Below are positions 34,628 to 45,500 of a DNA stretch of 64,000 nt, piece after piece. The notes under the pieces are model-generated. The model saw nothing but the letters and a program-made list of their open reading frames with translations, had not been told where the DNA came from and ran no database searches. The translations under genes were made by a program, and so were the position numbers. The stretch is from Hypomesus transpacificus (lineage: Eukaryota > Chordata > Actinopteri > Osmeriformes > Osmeridae), in assembly GCF_021917145.1 (NCBI RefSeq), contig NC_061080.1:2213497-2277496 (forward strand). Reading direction: 5' to 3'. Numbering within the stretch: the first letter of the stretch is position 1; each line of letters opens with the position of its first letter.

Positions 34628-36288
34628 CAGTGCCCTCCAAAAGTATTGGAACAGTGAGGCCAATTCCTTTATTTTTGCTGTAGACTGAAAACATTTGGGC
34701 TTGACATCAAATAATGAACGTGAGACCAGAGATCAACGTTTCAGCTTTTATTTCCAGGTATTTACATCAGGATCTGATGCACAACTAAGAAAATATCACA
34801 TTTTGTTTGAATCCACCCATTTGTCATGTGATCAAAAGTATTGGAACAGATATACTTAAAACATATTTAAGTGAATAAGACTTAATATTTAGTTGCAAAT
34901 CCTTTGCTTTCAATAACTGCAGCAAGTCTGTGACCCATTGACGTCACCAAACTTTTGCATTCTTCCTTTTTGATGCTTTCCCAGGCTTTCACTGCAGCCT
35001 CTTTCAGTTGTTGTTTGTTTTGTGGGGTTCCTCCCTTCAGTCTCCTCTTAAGCAGGTAAAATGCATGCTCTATAGGGTTTAAGTCTGGAGATTGACTTGG
35101 CCAGTCTAATACCTTCCATTTCTTGCCCCTGATGAACTCCTTTGTTGTTTTGGCAGTGTGTTTTGGGTCGTTATCTTGCTGCATGATGAAGGCTCTGCCA
35201 ATCAGTTTGGTTGCATCTTTCCTTAAATTGGCAGACAAAATGTTTCTGTAGACTTCCGAGTTCATTTTGCTGCTGCCATCATGTGTTACATCCTCAATGA
35301 AGATTAATGAGCCCGTCCCAGAAGAAGCCATGCAAGCCCAAGCCATGACATTACCTCCACCGTGTTTCACAGATGAGCTTGTGTGTTTGGGATCATGAGC
35401 AGTTCCTTTCTTTCTCCAAACTTTAGCCTTTCCATCACTTTGGTAAAAGTTAATCTTTGTCTCATCAGTCCATAAAACTTTGTCCCAGAATTTTTGAGGT
35501 TCATCTCTGTACTTTTTGGCAAATTCCAGCCTGGCCTTCCTATTCTTCTTGCTAATGAGTGGTTTGCATCTTCTGGTGTAGCCCTTGTACTTTTGTTCAT
35601 GAAGTCTTCTGCGAACAGTAGATAGTGATACCTTCACTCCTGCCATCTGGAGGTTGTTGCTGATCTCACTAACAGTTGTTTTAGGGTCTTTCTTTACAGC
35701 TCTCACAATGTTTCTGTCATCAACTGCTGATGTTTTCCTTGGTCTACCTGTTCGACGTCTGTTACTTAGTACACCAGTAGTTTTATTCTTCTTCAGGACA
35801 TTCCAAATGGTTGTACTGGCTATGGCCAATGTTTCTGCAATGGCTCTGATTGATTTTCCATCTTCTCTAAGACTCACAATTGCTTGTTTTTCACCCAAAG
35901 ACAGCGCTCTGGTTTTCATGTTGTTTTCACCTCTGAATACAGTCTGCATAGACAAAACCTATCTTACCCAATCTGAACCTGAGTGTAGACATTCAGTGGT
36001 ATTTATTGATTGAATAATGTATGTAATAGGACACACCTGGGCAACAAAACACACCTGTCAGTCACATGTTCCAATACTTTTGCTCACGTGACAAATGGGT
36101 GGGTTCGAACAAAAAGGTGATATTTTCTAATTTGTGCATCAGATCCTGATGTAAATACCTGGAAATAAAAGCTGAAACGTTGATCTCTGGTCTCACGTTC
36201 ATTATTTGATGTCAAGCCCAAATGTTTTCAGTCTACAGCAAAAATAAAGGAATTCGCCTCACTGTTCCAATACTTTTGGAGGGCACTG
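34628..36288 (-). mobile_element. Full-length Tc1-like DNA transposon (IR/DR type)
   Basis: A 1661-bp element with 222-bp terminal inverted repeats (34628-34849 and 36067-36288), ends CAGTGCCCTCC...GGAGGGCACTG, flanked by TA on both sides (34626-34627, 36289-36290). Each terminal repeat carries two direct repeats of AAAAGTATTGGAACAG, at its outer and inner ends (34639, 34834; complements at 36262 and 36067). This is the IR/DR layout known from Sleeping Beauty-type elements, in which transposase binds all four sites. The single gene inside is in the minus orientation. The arms look highly similar by eye, so the copy is probably young. Confidence 0.95.
34882..35949 (-). CDS. Tc1-like transposase (DD34E)
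   Basis: An uninterrupted frame between the inverted repeats, stop TAA at 34882-34884. ATG at 35949 gives 355 residues; the in-frame ATG at 35919 (MKTRALSLGEKQAI) gives 345, nearer the usual 340, and is a likely true start. The N-terminal third is a paired-like double helix-turn-helix (SIRAIAETL..STTIWNVLKK, then STVRRRLHEQ), with a GRPRK motif between them. The catalytic triad is visible: D in LWTDETK, D in MQQDNDPKHTA and E in PDLNPIEHAF, the last two separated by 34 residues. The enzyme excises and reinserts the element at TA. All visible catalytic residues are present, so it could be active; expression is not shown. Confidence 0.95.
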   Translation of the reverse strand: MQTVFRGENNMKTRALSLGEKQAIVSLREDGKSIRAIAETLAIASTTIWNVLKKNKTTGVLSNRRRTGRPRKTSAVDDRNIVRAVKKDPKTTVSEISNNLQMAGVKVSLSTVRRRLHEQKYKGYTRRCKPLISKKNRKARLEFAKKYRDEPQKFWDKVLWTDETKINFYQSDGKAKVWRKKGTAHDPKHTSSSVKHGGGNVMAWACMASSGTGSLIFIEDVTHDGSSKMNSEVYRNILSANLRKDATKLIGRAFIMQQDNDPKHTAKTTKEFIRGKKWKVLDWPSQSPDLNPIEHAFYLLKRRLKGGTPQNKQQLKEAAVKAWESIKKEECKSLVTSMGHRLAAVIESKGFATKY

Positions 36289-36310
36289 TATATGTATTTT
36301 TATTTATTTA

Positions 36311-36360
36311 CAGTACCAGTCAAAAGGTTGGACACGTGTCCAAACTTTTGACTGGTACTG
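36311..36360. mobile_element. Palindromic TIR-TIR joint of a second Tc1-like family
   Basis: A 50-bp near-perfect palindrome: CAGTACCAGTCAAAAGGTTG and its mirror, one mismatch in 25-bp arms, flanked by TA on both sides. The end sequence resembles another Tc1-like family and differs from the neighbouring element. It looks like two transposon ends joined with the interior lost. Confidence 0.7.
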
Positions 36361-36540
36361 TATACACAAACACACACACAGATACACACACATACACACC
36401 CACCCACATACAAAGATACACATACAGATACATACACACACACATACACACAGATACACATACAGATACACACACATACACACACACATACACAGATACA
36501 CATACACATACAGATACACATGCACACACACAAGCAAAAC
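36361..36540. repeat. CA/CAGATA compound microsatellite
   Basis: An imperfect array of ACACAC, GATACACA and CATACACA lies between two TIR palindromes. It opens long low-complexity frames on both strands (Thr-His repeats or Cys-Val repeats) that are not genes. Confidence 0.9.
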
Positions 36541-36577
36541 ACAGGTTGGCAAAGTATCACGTTGTTCACATCACGTT

Positions 36578-36628
36578 CAGTACTATTCAAAAGTTTGGAC
36601 ACATTTTCCAAACTTTTGACTGGTACTG
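36578..36628. mobile_element. Second palindromic TIR-TIR joint
   Basis: Starts CAGTACTATTCAAAAGTTTG and ends with the mirrored ACTTTTGACTGGTACTG, followed by TA. Arms of about 23 bp have a few mismatches around ATTTT. Same family as the palindrome at 36311. Confidence 0.65.
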
Positions 36629-37885
36629 TATATATAAAGAAACATTCCATGTTCCATGTCAATGTGGAAATTCTGTTCACTTTGCTACACACATACAAAT
36701 GAAGCTTAGCGCAAGTTCAGTCAGGCAAGACCGATCCCTGCACACGGGCATACTCGATAATGTTTCACTAGGCCTACGTACCCCCCTCCCCCCCGCTAAG
36801 AATGCCCAACTTTCCCTCTTTCCTATGTTGCGCTGTCATCTGGGTTTCAGTTCGATTAGCGCCCCCCCGTCTATCAATCAACGCTGTCAAATCTTCCTTG
36901 TTGCTGTCAGCCTATCACAATGATCCCGTGCCTTTAAATACGATTCTCTCCATGTTTAATTTGTCCATGCTATCAAGTGCACGACCCTCCACCTCCCCGT
37001 CGGCACCCGGTGCCTTGTCGTTGTTCCTCGACTCCTCTAGCTGGGTCGTCGGCTGCCACCACCGCCAACAGTGCCTAGACTCCGTGGGGGATTCTTCTTT
37101 GGATGTTGGGCAGGTGCCCTTTGATCAATAATTCCCCATGGGGTCTAAGCTCCAACACTTGTAGTGCATTCATCATTCTGTGATAATCACTTTACTCATT
37201 CCAGGTCTCTCCTGATTGAAATGGTGACACGTGGTCGATGTGCAGTGCTGTTTTAATGCCAGACACATATGCTCTGGATGAGCTGGAGGTAATAGTGGAT
37301 GGGACTTTGTATTAGTATCAACTAAAAGTAGTTCTACACAATAGACATCGACAACCAGTATCAGTCCATCTCCTGATCAGAGACATACTTGACACATGCC
37401 CCAGGCCTTTTCTGAGTCGGAAGACATGAATAAACAGTGTAGACAGCAGATAAAGTGTGCAGACAGGGTAAGGAAGTAGGAATGACGAATGAGGCAAACC
37501 CCATTTATGAGTGGTATAGCATGCCCCATGAATGTGATTTGAGATTAGTGATCTTCTGGCCAAAAGTTTAGGATTTCTATCATTGTGGTTGTCAGTGGTT
37601 TCCCTGTGCGATGGCACTTTGACTATCAAAGGGAACAAGTTGGGCTGCAGTTTTTTTTTGTACTTCTGTAGGTAGAATAACAATACCCACGTGTTTACAC
37701 GCTGGCTGTCTGCACACACACACTTCTGCACAGCCCTCTCAGTTTGTGGTTTCAATGAGGTGAGGCAGAAGAGAGTCTGGGTTTTTTTTCATTCAAAGCT
37801 CAGCTTCAGAGGTGAAACCAGCAACTGATCTCTTGATTCTTCTAAGCTTGACTGCTAACAGTGAGAGCATTGTCACCATCGCTCA
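36629..37885. other. Spacer and presumed ccr7 promoter region
   Basis: No coding exon is supported. CT-rich stretches lie at 36780-37130. The sequence just before 37886 should hold the ccr7 5' UTR and promoter; no TATA box is clear. Confidence 0.4.
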
Positions 37886-40226
37886 ATGCCTCCGTTCAAT
37901 GGTGAGTTCATGATTCTACGTTATAAATAAAAGTTTAATAATTTAGCTTATTCAAATATAGTGCAGATGTCAAATGATATCCCGTTTTATCATTGTTTAT
38001 CACAGTAAACTAACTACTGAAAATAAGACAAACTTGGATATTCAATTTGCTGTCCAAAGAAATATAGAGGTTTCATCTCATTGAAATTAAGGGGTTGATT
38101 GGATTCAAGGATGAATAATAATGATCTCCCTCACAGTTTACATAGTGAGTGTAAGATATAAACAAGTAATAACATTTTCAGATTAAATTGTACATATGGT
38201 CAACAGTGGATACTTTCAAACTTCCCTGTCAGTGATGTAAGAGAAATAAGAAAAGGTAGAAGACCACAGATATGCATCGATCTTACTGAACAATTAAGAT
38301 AGCAACACTGTATTTTTGTTACTCATTAAATAAAGGATTTCATTTAGTCCTTACGCTTATGTCTATACCCTGTTTTCAGTTTGCTAGGTACAGTCCCTCC
38401 GCCATCATGAAGAACACTTTAGTAATATTCAGAAAGATTTTGTTATGGGGAATTAAACCTTAGTTTCAGAACTATGTGTCTAATTTGTAGGGAATTTTTT
38501 ATAGTAGGAGTATTTTTGTTTCAATATCACTTTTAGTTTGCTGAAACCAATTGAAAAAGCAAAACTGTTAATAAAGTGCTGCTTTTTAAAAGTGTACGCC
38601 TTTTAACTTATCACCATTGTAGCTGATCCCTTTCTTTTATGAATGAAAATGGCTTTCTATTGATCATAGGCCTACAGTATATAGGTCAACAGTAGGGTAT
38701 ATAGTTAAATCATACTGTACTCCACTGTCACAAGTTTCACAGTTTTTAGCTTTCACAACCCTAATTGGGGTAAATCAAGTTATTAACCTCTGATCATCTT
38801 TTTATAGAGCAGTTTACTTTGAATGTGACGATTGGCAATGAGGTAAGCATTAATTGTATTTACTATTCATACATTTCCATCAAGACTTTATTATTATACA
38901 TGATGTGATATGATACAGTATGCCAACAAAACAATTGACTAACCACAAAGTTTGACTTGCTGTAGAACAACTTCTCCTCAGGAAGTAGTAAAGTCATGGG
39001 CAAGAGTCAGACAACCTTGGCTTGGATTTGGCAAATGTAGTCAAGTTTTAAACCCCTAACCGAAATATCTAAATACAGTACTTTTACTACGAATACAAGC
39101 ATTTACTTTCAACTGACAGCAACATACAATACATCAGTGTGTTCCCATAACATGTGTCACTCTATTTCAGAGTTCATTCAGGGAAGAAATGGAAACCGCG
39201 ACAACCGAGTCCGATTACTTCAGTCCTGACTATGATCAGTACACCCAGCAGTGCCAATTGGAGTCATTCCGTAATTTCCGCTCCTGGTTTATGCCCATTT
39301 TCTACTCCGTAATCTGCTTCTTCGGGTTTGTGGGAAACCTCCTGGTAATCCTCACCTTCTACTACTTCAAGCGGCTGAAGACTATGACTGACGTGTACCT
39401 GCTGAACCTGTCCTTCGCTGACCTGCTCGTTGCCCTGTCCTTACCTCTCTGGGCTTCCAACGCGATGACAAAGTGGGTGTTGGGGCTGGCTGCGTGCAAA
39501 ATGATGTACACCGTCTACAAGGTCAGCTTCTACAGCGGCATGTTCCTCCTCACCTGCATCAGCATGGACAGGTACTTCGCCATCTCCAAAGCAGTCTCCG
39601 CCCACCGTCACCGCTCCCGGGCCGTCTTCTGGAGCAAGGCGTCCTCGGTGGGGATCTGGCTCCTGGCTCTGCTCTGCTCCGTGCCCGAGATGAATTACAC
39701 CCACATCAACAACAACACCTGCACCCCCTACGCCGTGAACTCAGACAACCTCCGTGTGGGCATCCAGGTCAGCCAGATGGTCCTGGGCTTTGGCGTGCCC
39801 TTCCTGGTCATGGGCTTCTGCTACTACTCCATCGTTCGGACCCTGTGGCAGGCCCGGAGCTTCGAGAAGAACAAGGCGATCAAGGTCATCTTTGCGGTGG
39901 TTGCCGTCTTCCTGCTCTGCCAGCTGCCTTACAACTTTGTCCTGGTGCTGACCACCCTGGACACGGTCAACGGGGGTACAAAGAACTGCCGCTACTTCAA
40001 CAGCCTGATCTTCGCCTCCGACGTCACCCAGTGCATGGCTTTCCTGAGGTGCTCCCTGAACCCCTTCGTGTACGCATTCATCGGGGTCAAGTTCCGCCAT
40101 GACCTTATGAAGCTGCTCAAGGATTTGGGCTGCATCAGCCACGAGAGCTTCTACAAGTACACCTGCCATCGGAGGAGGAGCTCAGCGGCCACGGACACTG
40201 AGACCACCACCACCTTCTCACCCTGA
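37886..40226 (+). CDS. ccr7: C-C chemokine receptor type 7
   Basis: The main exon (39171-40226) encodes a seven-transmembrane receptor: TM1 around FYSVICFFGFVGNLLVILTF, KRLKTMTDVYLLNL, the DRY motif in SMDRYFAIS (residues 127-129 counted from ATG 39189), AVSAHRHR, the NPFVYAFIGVKFR segment of TM7/H8 and the C-terminus ETTTTFSP, identical in type to mammalian CCR7. It binds CCL19/CCL21-type ligands and guides lymphocytes and dendritic cells. Two small upstream exons, 37886-37901 (ATG) and 38808-38842, have GT/AG borders and join in frame, adding 23 residues (MPPFNEQFTLNVTIGNE then SSFREE) for 368 in total. ATG 39189 alone gives 345. Mammalian CCR7 also has small 5' exons, but they encode a signal peptide; here the extension is hydrophilic. 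Receptor identity is sure; the amino terminus is less so. Confidence 0.92.
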
Positions 40227-40587
40227 AGCGGGCGGACGCCAATGTATTCGCTTTTGCTATGACCATCTTACGACACAAACATGTGCTGTCGGACAGCTTT
40301 TAGAACTCGTTTCCCCAAGTAGACAGCATTTCCAACTGCAGCATACATGTTTACTTGTTTGTTGATGTACATTTTTGAATGGGGGGAAAAGGAAATAATT
40401 GGAATCCTCACTTAAAAAAAAAAACAATGTTACAGTCAGGTTTGGTCTGTTTATAGGCCAATTGACTACATGGTAACATGATAACCACAAGTACATATTG
40501 GAATATTGTTGCAATTGTTTCTCCTGTTATATTTTTTCATACTTTCTTATAACTTTCTTATACATACTTCATACGTTTTGTTTTGTA

Positions 40588-40593
40588 AATAAA
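40588..40593 (+). promoter_or_regulatory. Poly(A) signal of ccr7
   Basis: AATAAA in TTGTAAATAAAAATAAAAA, 362 bp after the ccr7 stop. Overlapping copies strengthen the site. Confidence 0.6.
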
Positions 40594-41139
40594 AATAAAA
40601 ATTACAGTATGCGTTTTATTAAGCCATAACTAAGGTTGAAATGAGCCTGGTCTTAAGAGGGTCCAAAAGGGGTATAAAGACATCAAGACAAAAACAGAAG
40701 AGCTTAATATGGCATTCACAATCTTACTAAGAATGGTTATATTACAGAGTCCACCTATAACTTATTGTAGCATTGTGTCTCAGACACAGAATTGTCCTAG
40801 AGGCTTAAAAAGGTCAGATGTCGACAATGAGGTATTTAATTTCCTAGGAAACTTTTGTCCATTAATACCCCTTTTGAAAGACTTCACAAAAGATATTGTA
40901 AAAGAACTGTGCGATAGGTTTCAGTAGAACCACAAAGTGGCCACTTCCCAGAGAAAAGTATAGAAAAGACTTAAAAGTTAAACTTCCATGGTAGGACCGC
41001 CTCAAGATACACTTTAAACACTGATGACATCAGGCCTAGCCCAGATAGTTTGAACTGCAAGGGCTTGTCAGGTCAGCTTCTATTTGGTTACAGTAGGAGG
41101 GGCTGGGATGCATCAATAAAAGCATTCACCACATGGAGT

Positions 41140-41204
41140 CACTGAACACTGAAGCTCTAGACACAAAGATTTACACCTCCAGAAGAAGAGGACCGCATGC
41201 ACAG
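41140..41204 (+). other. tns4: Candidate first non-coding exon of tns4
   Basis: A donor GCACAG|GTATTT ends at 41204, and CAATAAAAG at 41114 could act as a weak TATA-like box about 26 bp before. The next exon would be 42507, which begins 16 bp before the tns4 ATG. Inferred only from splice-site look and position. Confidence 0.35.
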
Positions 41205-41941
41205 GTATTTATCATTTTCGCATTTTAGATTACAGCAAAGCAAAAATGTACCTTATTGTGTTGTATCTACATTGAAAAAGTAGGTTATTAGTTAAACCAA
41301 ATCTGATGGTAGGTTCAAAACATATCACCAGAAGTATCACATTTGTTGAATGTAGGCTAGTGTTTGGGCTAAAAGTGTTTATTTTATGAGGTGTATCGAA
41401 GCAGAGGTGGGAGAAGATTCCAGTAACTTATGTATATCCACCCACACCTTCAAGAAGTTGTGTTTCTTGTGAAATGTGGTTCTTTAAGGGCACATACAGG
41501 TTGTATGTTTGTTGATTTAAATCAATAGTCAAATAGGGGAATGGGAATTCCAATGCAGCCATTTCTTCTCTCCAAATGAAGGTTTGAGACTGGTGTTAAA
41601 GCAAACAATGTTGGCGTTGTCATGGAAACGTAACATAGGTTCTATGACTCAGTCAGACGCACCTTTCCCTTTATGCCCTCCAACTATGCTTGTGAGAAAA
41701 TGTTGCACAATACTTTGGAGTCATAATCTTAGCAATACATAGCAGCCTACATCTAATACCACCCAACTGGATTTGAACTGAAACATTTGAGCTATTTTAA
41801 TGTCTGTATGGTACCTGTTGCTGACGTCAATGTAGAGGACTCAGGCCATTTCAGTACTCATTCATGCAGTTTTAAAAGCTGATGGGGGTCACACAACAAT
41901 GTTGTCGAGTTACATGTTAACCAGCTGATTTGTACTTGGAA

Positions 41942-41944
<3 letters not shown>

Positions 41945-41976
<32 letters not shown>
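41945..41976. repeat. (TA)n microsatellite
   Basis: An uninterrupted AT dinucleotide run in the presumed first intron of tns4. Confidence 0.9.
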
Positions 41977-42522
41977 CCTAACATACAATCAGTTCAGACA
42001 GGAAGCCTTGATAAAAGGTAGCTTTGGTGGATCATGTGACATACAAGGCTCTAGGGAGTTCATTTAGTTCAAAGGATTGAGTTCAGTTTGATGAGTGTGC
42101 TGGGCTGGGTGGAGTTCATGTACAATGTGTGAGAATGATATAACAAAAATGAGCTATACTCAAGATAACATTGTGTACCAATGGTAATTTTAAACGGTCA
42201 AATGTCACTCAACAACGTCTGATTCTTTTGTGGTATTTATTCAGAGATAGGATGTAACAGTCACCAACTTGAATTGGCCAAGGTACCCTTTAAATATTCA
42301 CTTAACCAAGTGAAATTTGGTTTAATAGGACCACATCATTTAATATTCATAAATATTTCCAAGGATAGCAAGCCGTCACCTGCCACAGAATTGCACAGCA
42401 GTGAGAGGCCATCTATGGCAAAGAGCAAAAAGCTATTCACCCTCCTACTGCCAACGTAAGGGATCTCTCCTGAGTTAATCTACTTGGTGTCTCTGTGTCC
42501 CTGCAGACGCACTGCTACTGTG

Positions 42523-45500
42523 ATGCCTACGACCAAAAACATGTCCCATACCGTAGCCAATCACACCCTAAGGGTGGGTCAAAGTGTCCGCCTGGACCCC
42601 ACCCATGAGGCTTTGGGGAGAGGTCCATGTCCCCCGGAATCCAAAGGGGACTGTGACATCTCGGAGCTGGACGTCTCCCTGGATACCCTGAACCAGCTCA
42701 TCCTGGAGCTGGACCCTACCTTTGAGCCCCTCCAGGTCAACAAGCGACACATGTCCAGCAGCCGCCACCACACAGGTAACACAAAAAGCCCACTGGGAAT
42801 GGTTAGATGTTTTGGGTTTAGTTTGTCTTATCAATAGAAATATCAAATTGTTTCTAGGAAACTCATCCTTTTGTCAAGTTTTGAGTTCTGTGACCACTTT
42901 TACTAGGCTGCGTTATTCCCACTAGAACCTAAATAAAATGCATGTTACACTTTGTCAACATACCTAATAAACCCAATTCAAATGTTTAATTGTGTAGACT
43001 ATTTCCCTCATTCAGATTTACTATAAATTGAACAGAGGGAACATTCAAAGTTTAACAAAGTGAATGGGGATTCACTAGATAGTTTTGTAGTTTTCCCACC
43101 AACATCCAGGAAACATCTGCAGGTCCTAAAAAGAACCGAGTCATTTATCGTAGCCTGAAGCTGTGAAAATACACCCATTATTTTCACAACAGTTTAATGT
43201 TACATAATAACATAATGACTCTGCTTTCAAAGCTCTGGGTGACTGCCCAGACAAAATTTTGTGCTACACCCTGTGAAATACCAGTAGACATAATGATCAA
43301 CAGTGAACTACATCTACAGTCATGGTAACGTGGAACAAGTTATTTAGATATTACAAAAACCATACTTTGTGTGTTGGTGTTATTGAGTGAATACACACAA
43401 GGGGTAGGTTGTAACACACCAACTGCATACTCATGAACAGACCTCTTCCATGCCCACGTCAGCGAGAGTCATCACTCCACGTCAACTCTGGCTACTGTTT
43501 CTATGCAGGCTGTCTGGCTAACCCTGACCACAGGACAGCTGACTAACTCCAGGTTACCGGCAAACTTCATTGCTGCCCATAACAGAACATAAAGCAGTCC
43601 CCAATAACAACCAGGACGAGTTAAAACAAGTTAGGCCTAAATCTCCACCATAATGGAAAACTAGCTTCACAAAAGCAAAACACAATAGTTGCCTTGTGTA
43701 TTTGTATGCAGTTGGGGGAAGCAGAGAAATCAAGGTTGGAACTCAGAGCAAGTTAGTGCCTGTTTGACACACAGGTATTTCATAGCTACTCTCCACAAAA
43801 ACACTCTGGATGTTCTGTATTGATGTACTAGAGCCAAGCCCTGCTTACTAATGCTAAAGCAAGCAACAAGTACAAAGGAATAAGACTCAGTCAGAGTAGT
43901 TCATAAGAAGTTCACATGATTTGAATTGTGATCCTCAACTCCTACAATGTCCTTATCTATCTTAAAAAATCATTAGCAGCGTTTCCTGCTATCAGAATGT
44001 TTCACATCCTATTCATACCACATCCTCTTTTCTGCCCTCTCTAACAATCTTGCCGCTCTCTCTCCAGACGACGCTTCTCCAGAAGAAAACGTCTCCGGCT
44101 GTGTGTTGGTCTCCAGAGGGTGTTCTCCAGGGAGTGCCTCGTCCACGTCTCGTAGCATGCCCATCCCAGTGCACCCTAGCCCCAGCTGCAGCCCCCATGG
44201 CTCCCTGGTCTTCTCCGGCTCCCCCTTGTCCTCTCGGCCCCCGCTGCCCTGCGGGAGTGTGTACCGACAGACCCCGTCCTACCAGGGAGAGTTGTCCTGC
44301 TCCACGGGTGTCCTGCGAATGTCACACTCCCAGAGGAGCAGTGCCGTGTCTCTGCTCTCCACATCTCCCGGTTCAGACACCAGCTACATCCTTGGCAGGT
44401 AGGGCCCCACGAGTAGATACCGTTTAAGTCACAATGTATTTTACCATGTAAGAGGTCTTAAGAGCAGGTATGCATCCAGGGAGTTTGACACATGCTGGCG
44501 ATTTGTTTCCCCCAAGTGTAAAACTTCATCCTTTCCACTTTACGAAATGTATTTCACACAGCTTCTTAGTGCTGAAGACACATCCTTTCCTTCCGATCTC
44601 AGTTGCCAATCGTTGTTCAGTGAAGATGGCGAAAGCCCAGAGGGACTCCTGTTCCGCACGTCAGGCTCCTTCAGCGACGTGTCTCGGCCAAACAAGCCCT
44701 TCAGCTCCAGTCAGAGTCCAGACAAACGCTTGCAGACTGGGCCTTCACCGATTGACCACTGCCCTGGGATCCACAGTCAGGGCTCCCACAGCAGTCCAGC
44801 TTCACTGGCCGGCTCTCTGACAGACATCCCTGTGGTGTTGGTCAATGGAGCCCCGGAGCCTGAACTCCAGTCCCCTCCAGAAATGCACCCCACACAGACC
44901 ATCCAGAGATCCCTCTCCAGGCCCTCGTCTCCTCACAGTGAGTCCACATGCATCATCCCTTTATCAATAAGACATGAGATCCCGCCGTTGAAATCCTCCT
45001 GGTCGGTTCAAGAATGAATGGGGTCTTTCGAATGATTTGGAGATGTTTAGCCATGGCAGTGTGCTTATCCACCTTGTTTTTTTTCACCTGACGACTCGCA
45101 TCGTATTCCTCATCGCTCAGGTGTTAAACACATGTCCAACGGCAGCCAGTCATCGATGAAATTTGTCATGGACACTTCCAAATTCTGGTTCTGTCCACAC
45201 ATCAACAGAACAGAGGGTAAGAATCTCTTTCAAAGCTCTGCACTTCACACATGTGATGGTTTTTCGCGTCTTTCTAAGCTTCATTGTGGGTTTCCTTTGG
45301 TCCCTATCAGCAATGACTGGGAGGTATTTGAAGGTTTTATCATCTGGGTGTGAAACAGCAACTTCCACCGGGGTCGGGTGGCAAATGCGGTGCGTCTGGC
45401 TGTGTAGACCAAGGCCTCTTAATCTGCAATCCACTGAGACATGTTTCTGTGGTGTGTAATCGTAGCTGAAGCCCTCCTGACAGACAAGGCACCAGGATCC

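Noticed and set aside
36222..36923. 233-residue open frame on the plus strand
   Set aside because: It crosses the right transposon end, the TIR palindromes and the CAGATA microsatellite; the Thr-His repeats are low complexity and no domain is visible.
39473..40169. Alternative-frame and antisense open frames in the ccr7 exon
   Set aside because: They are shadows of the receptor frame caused by GC bias at third positions.
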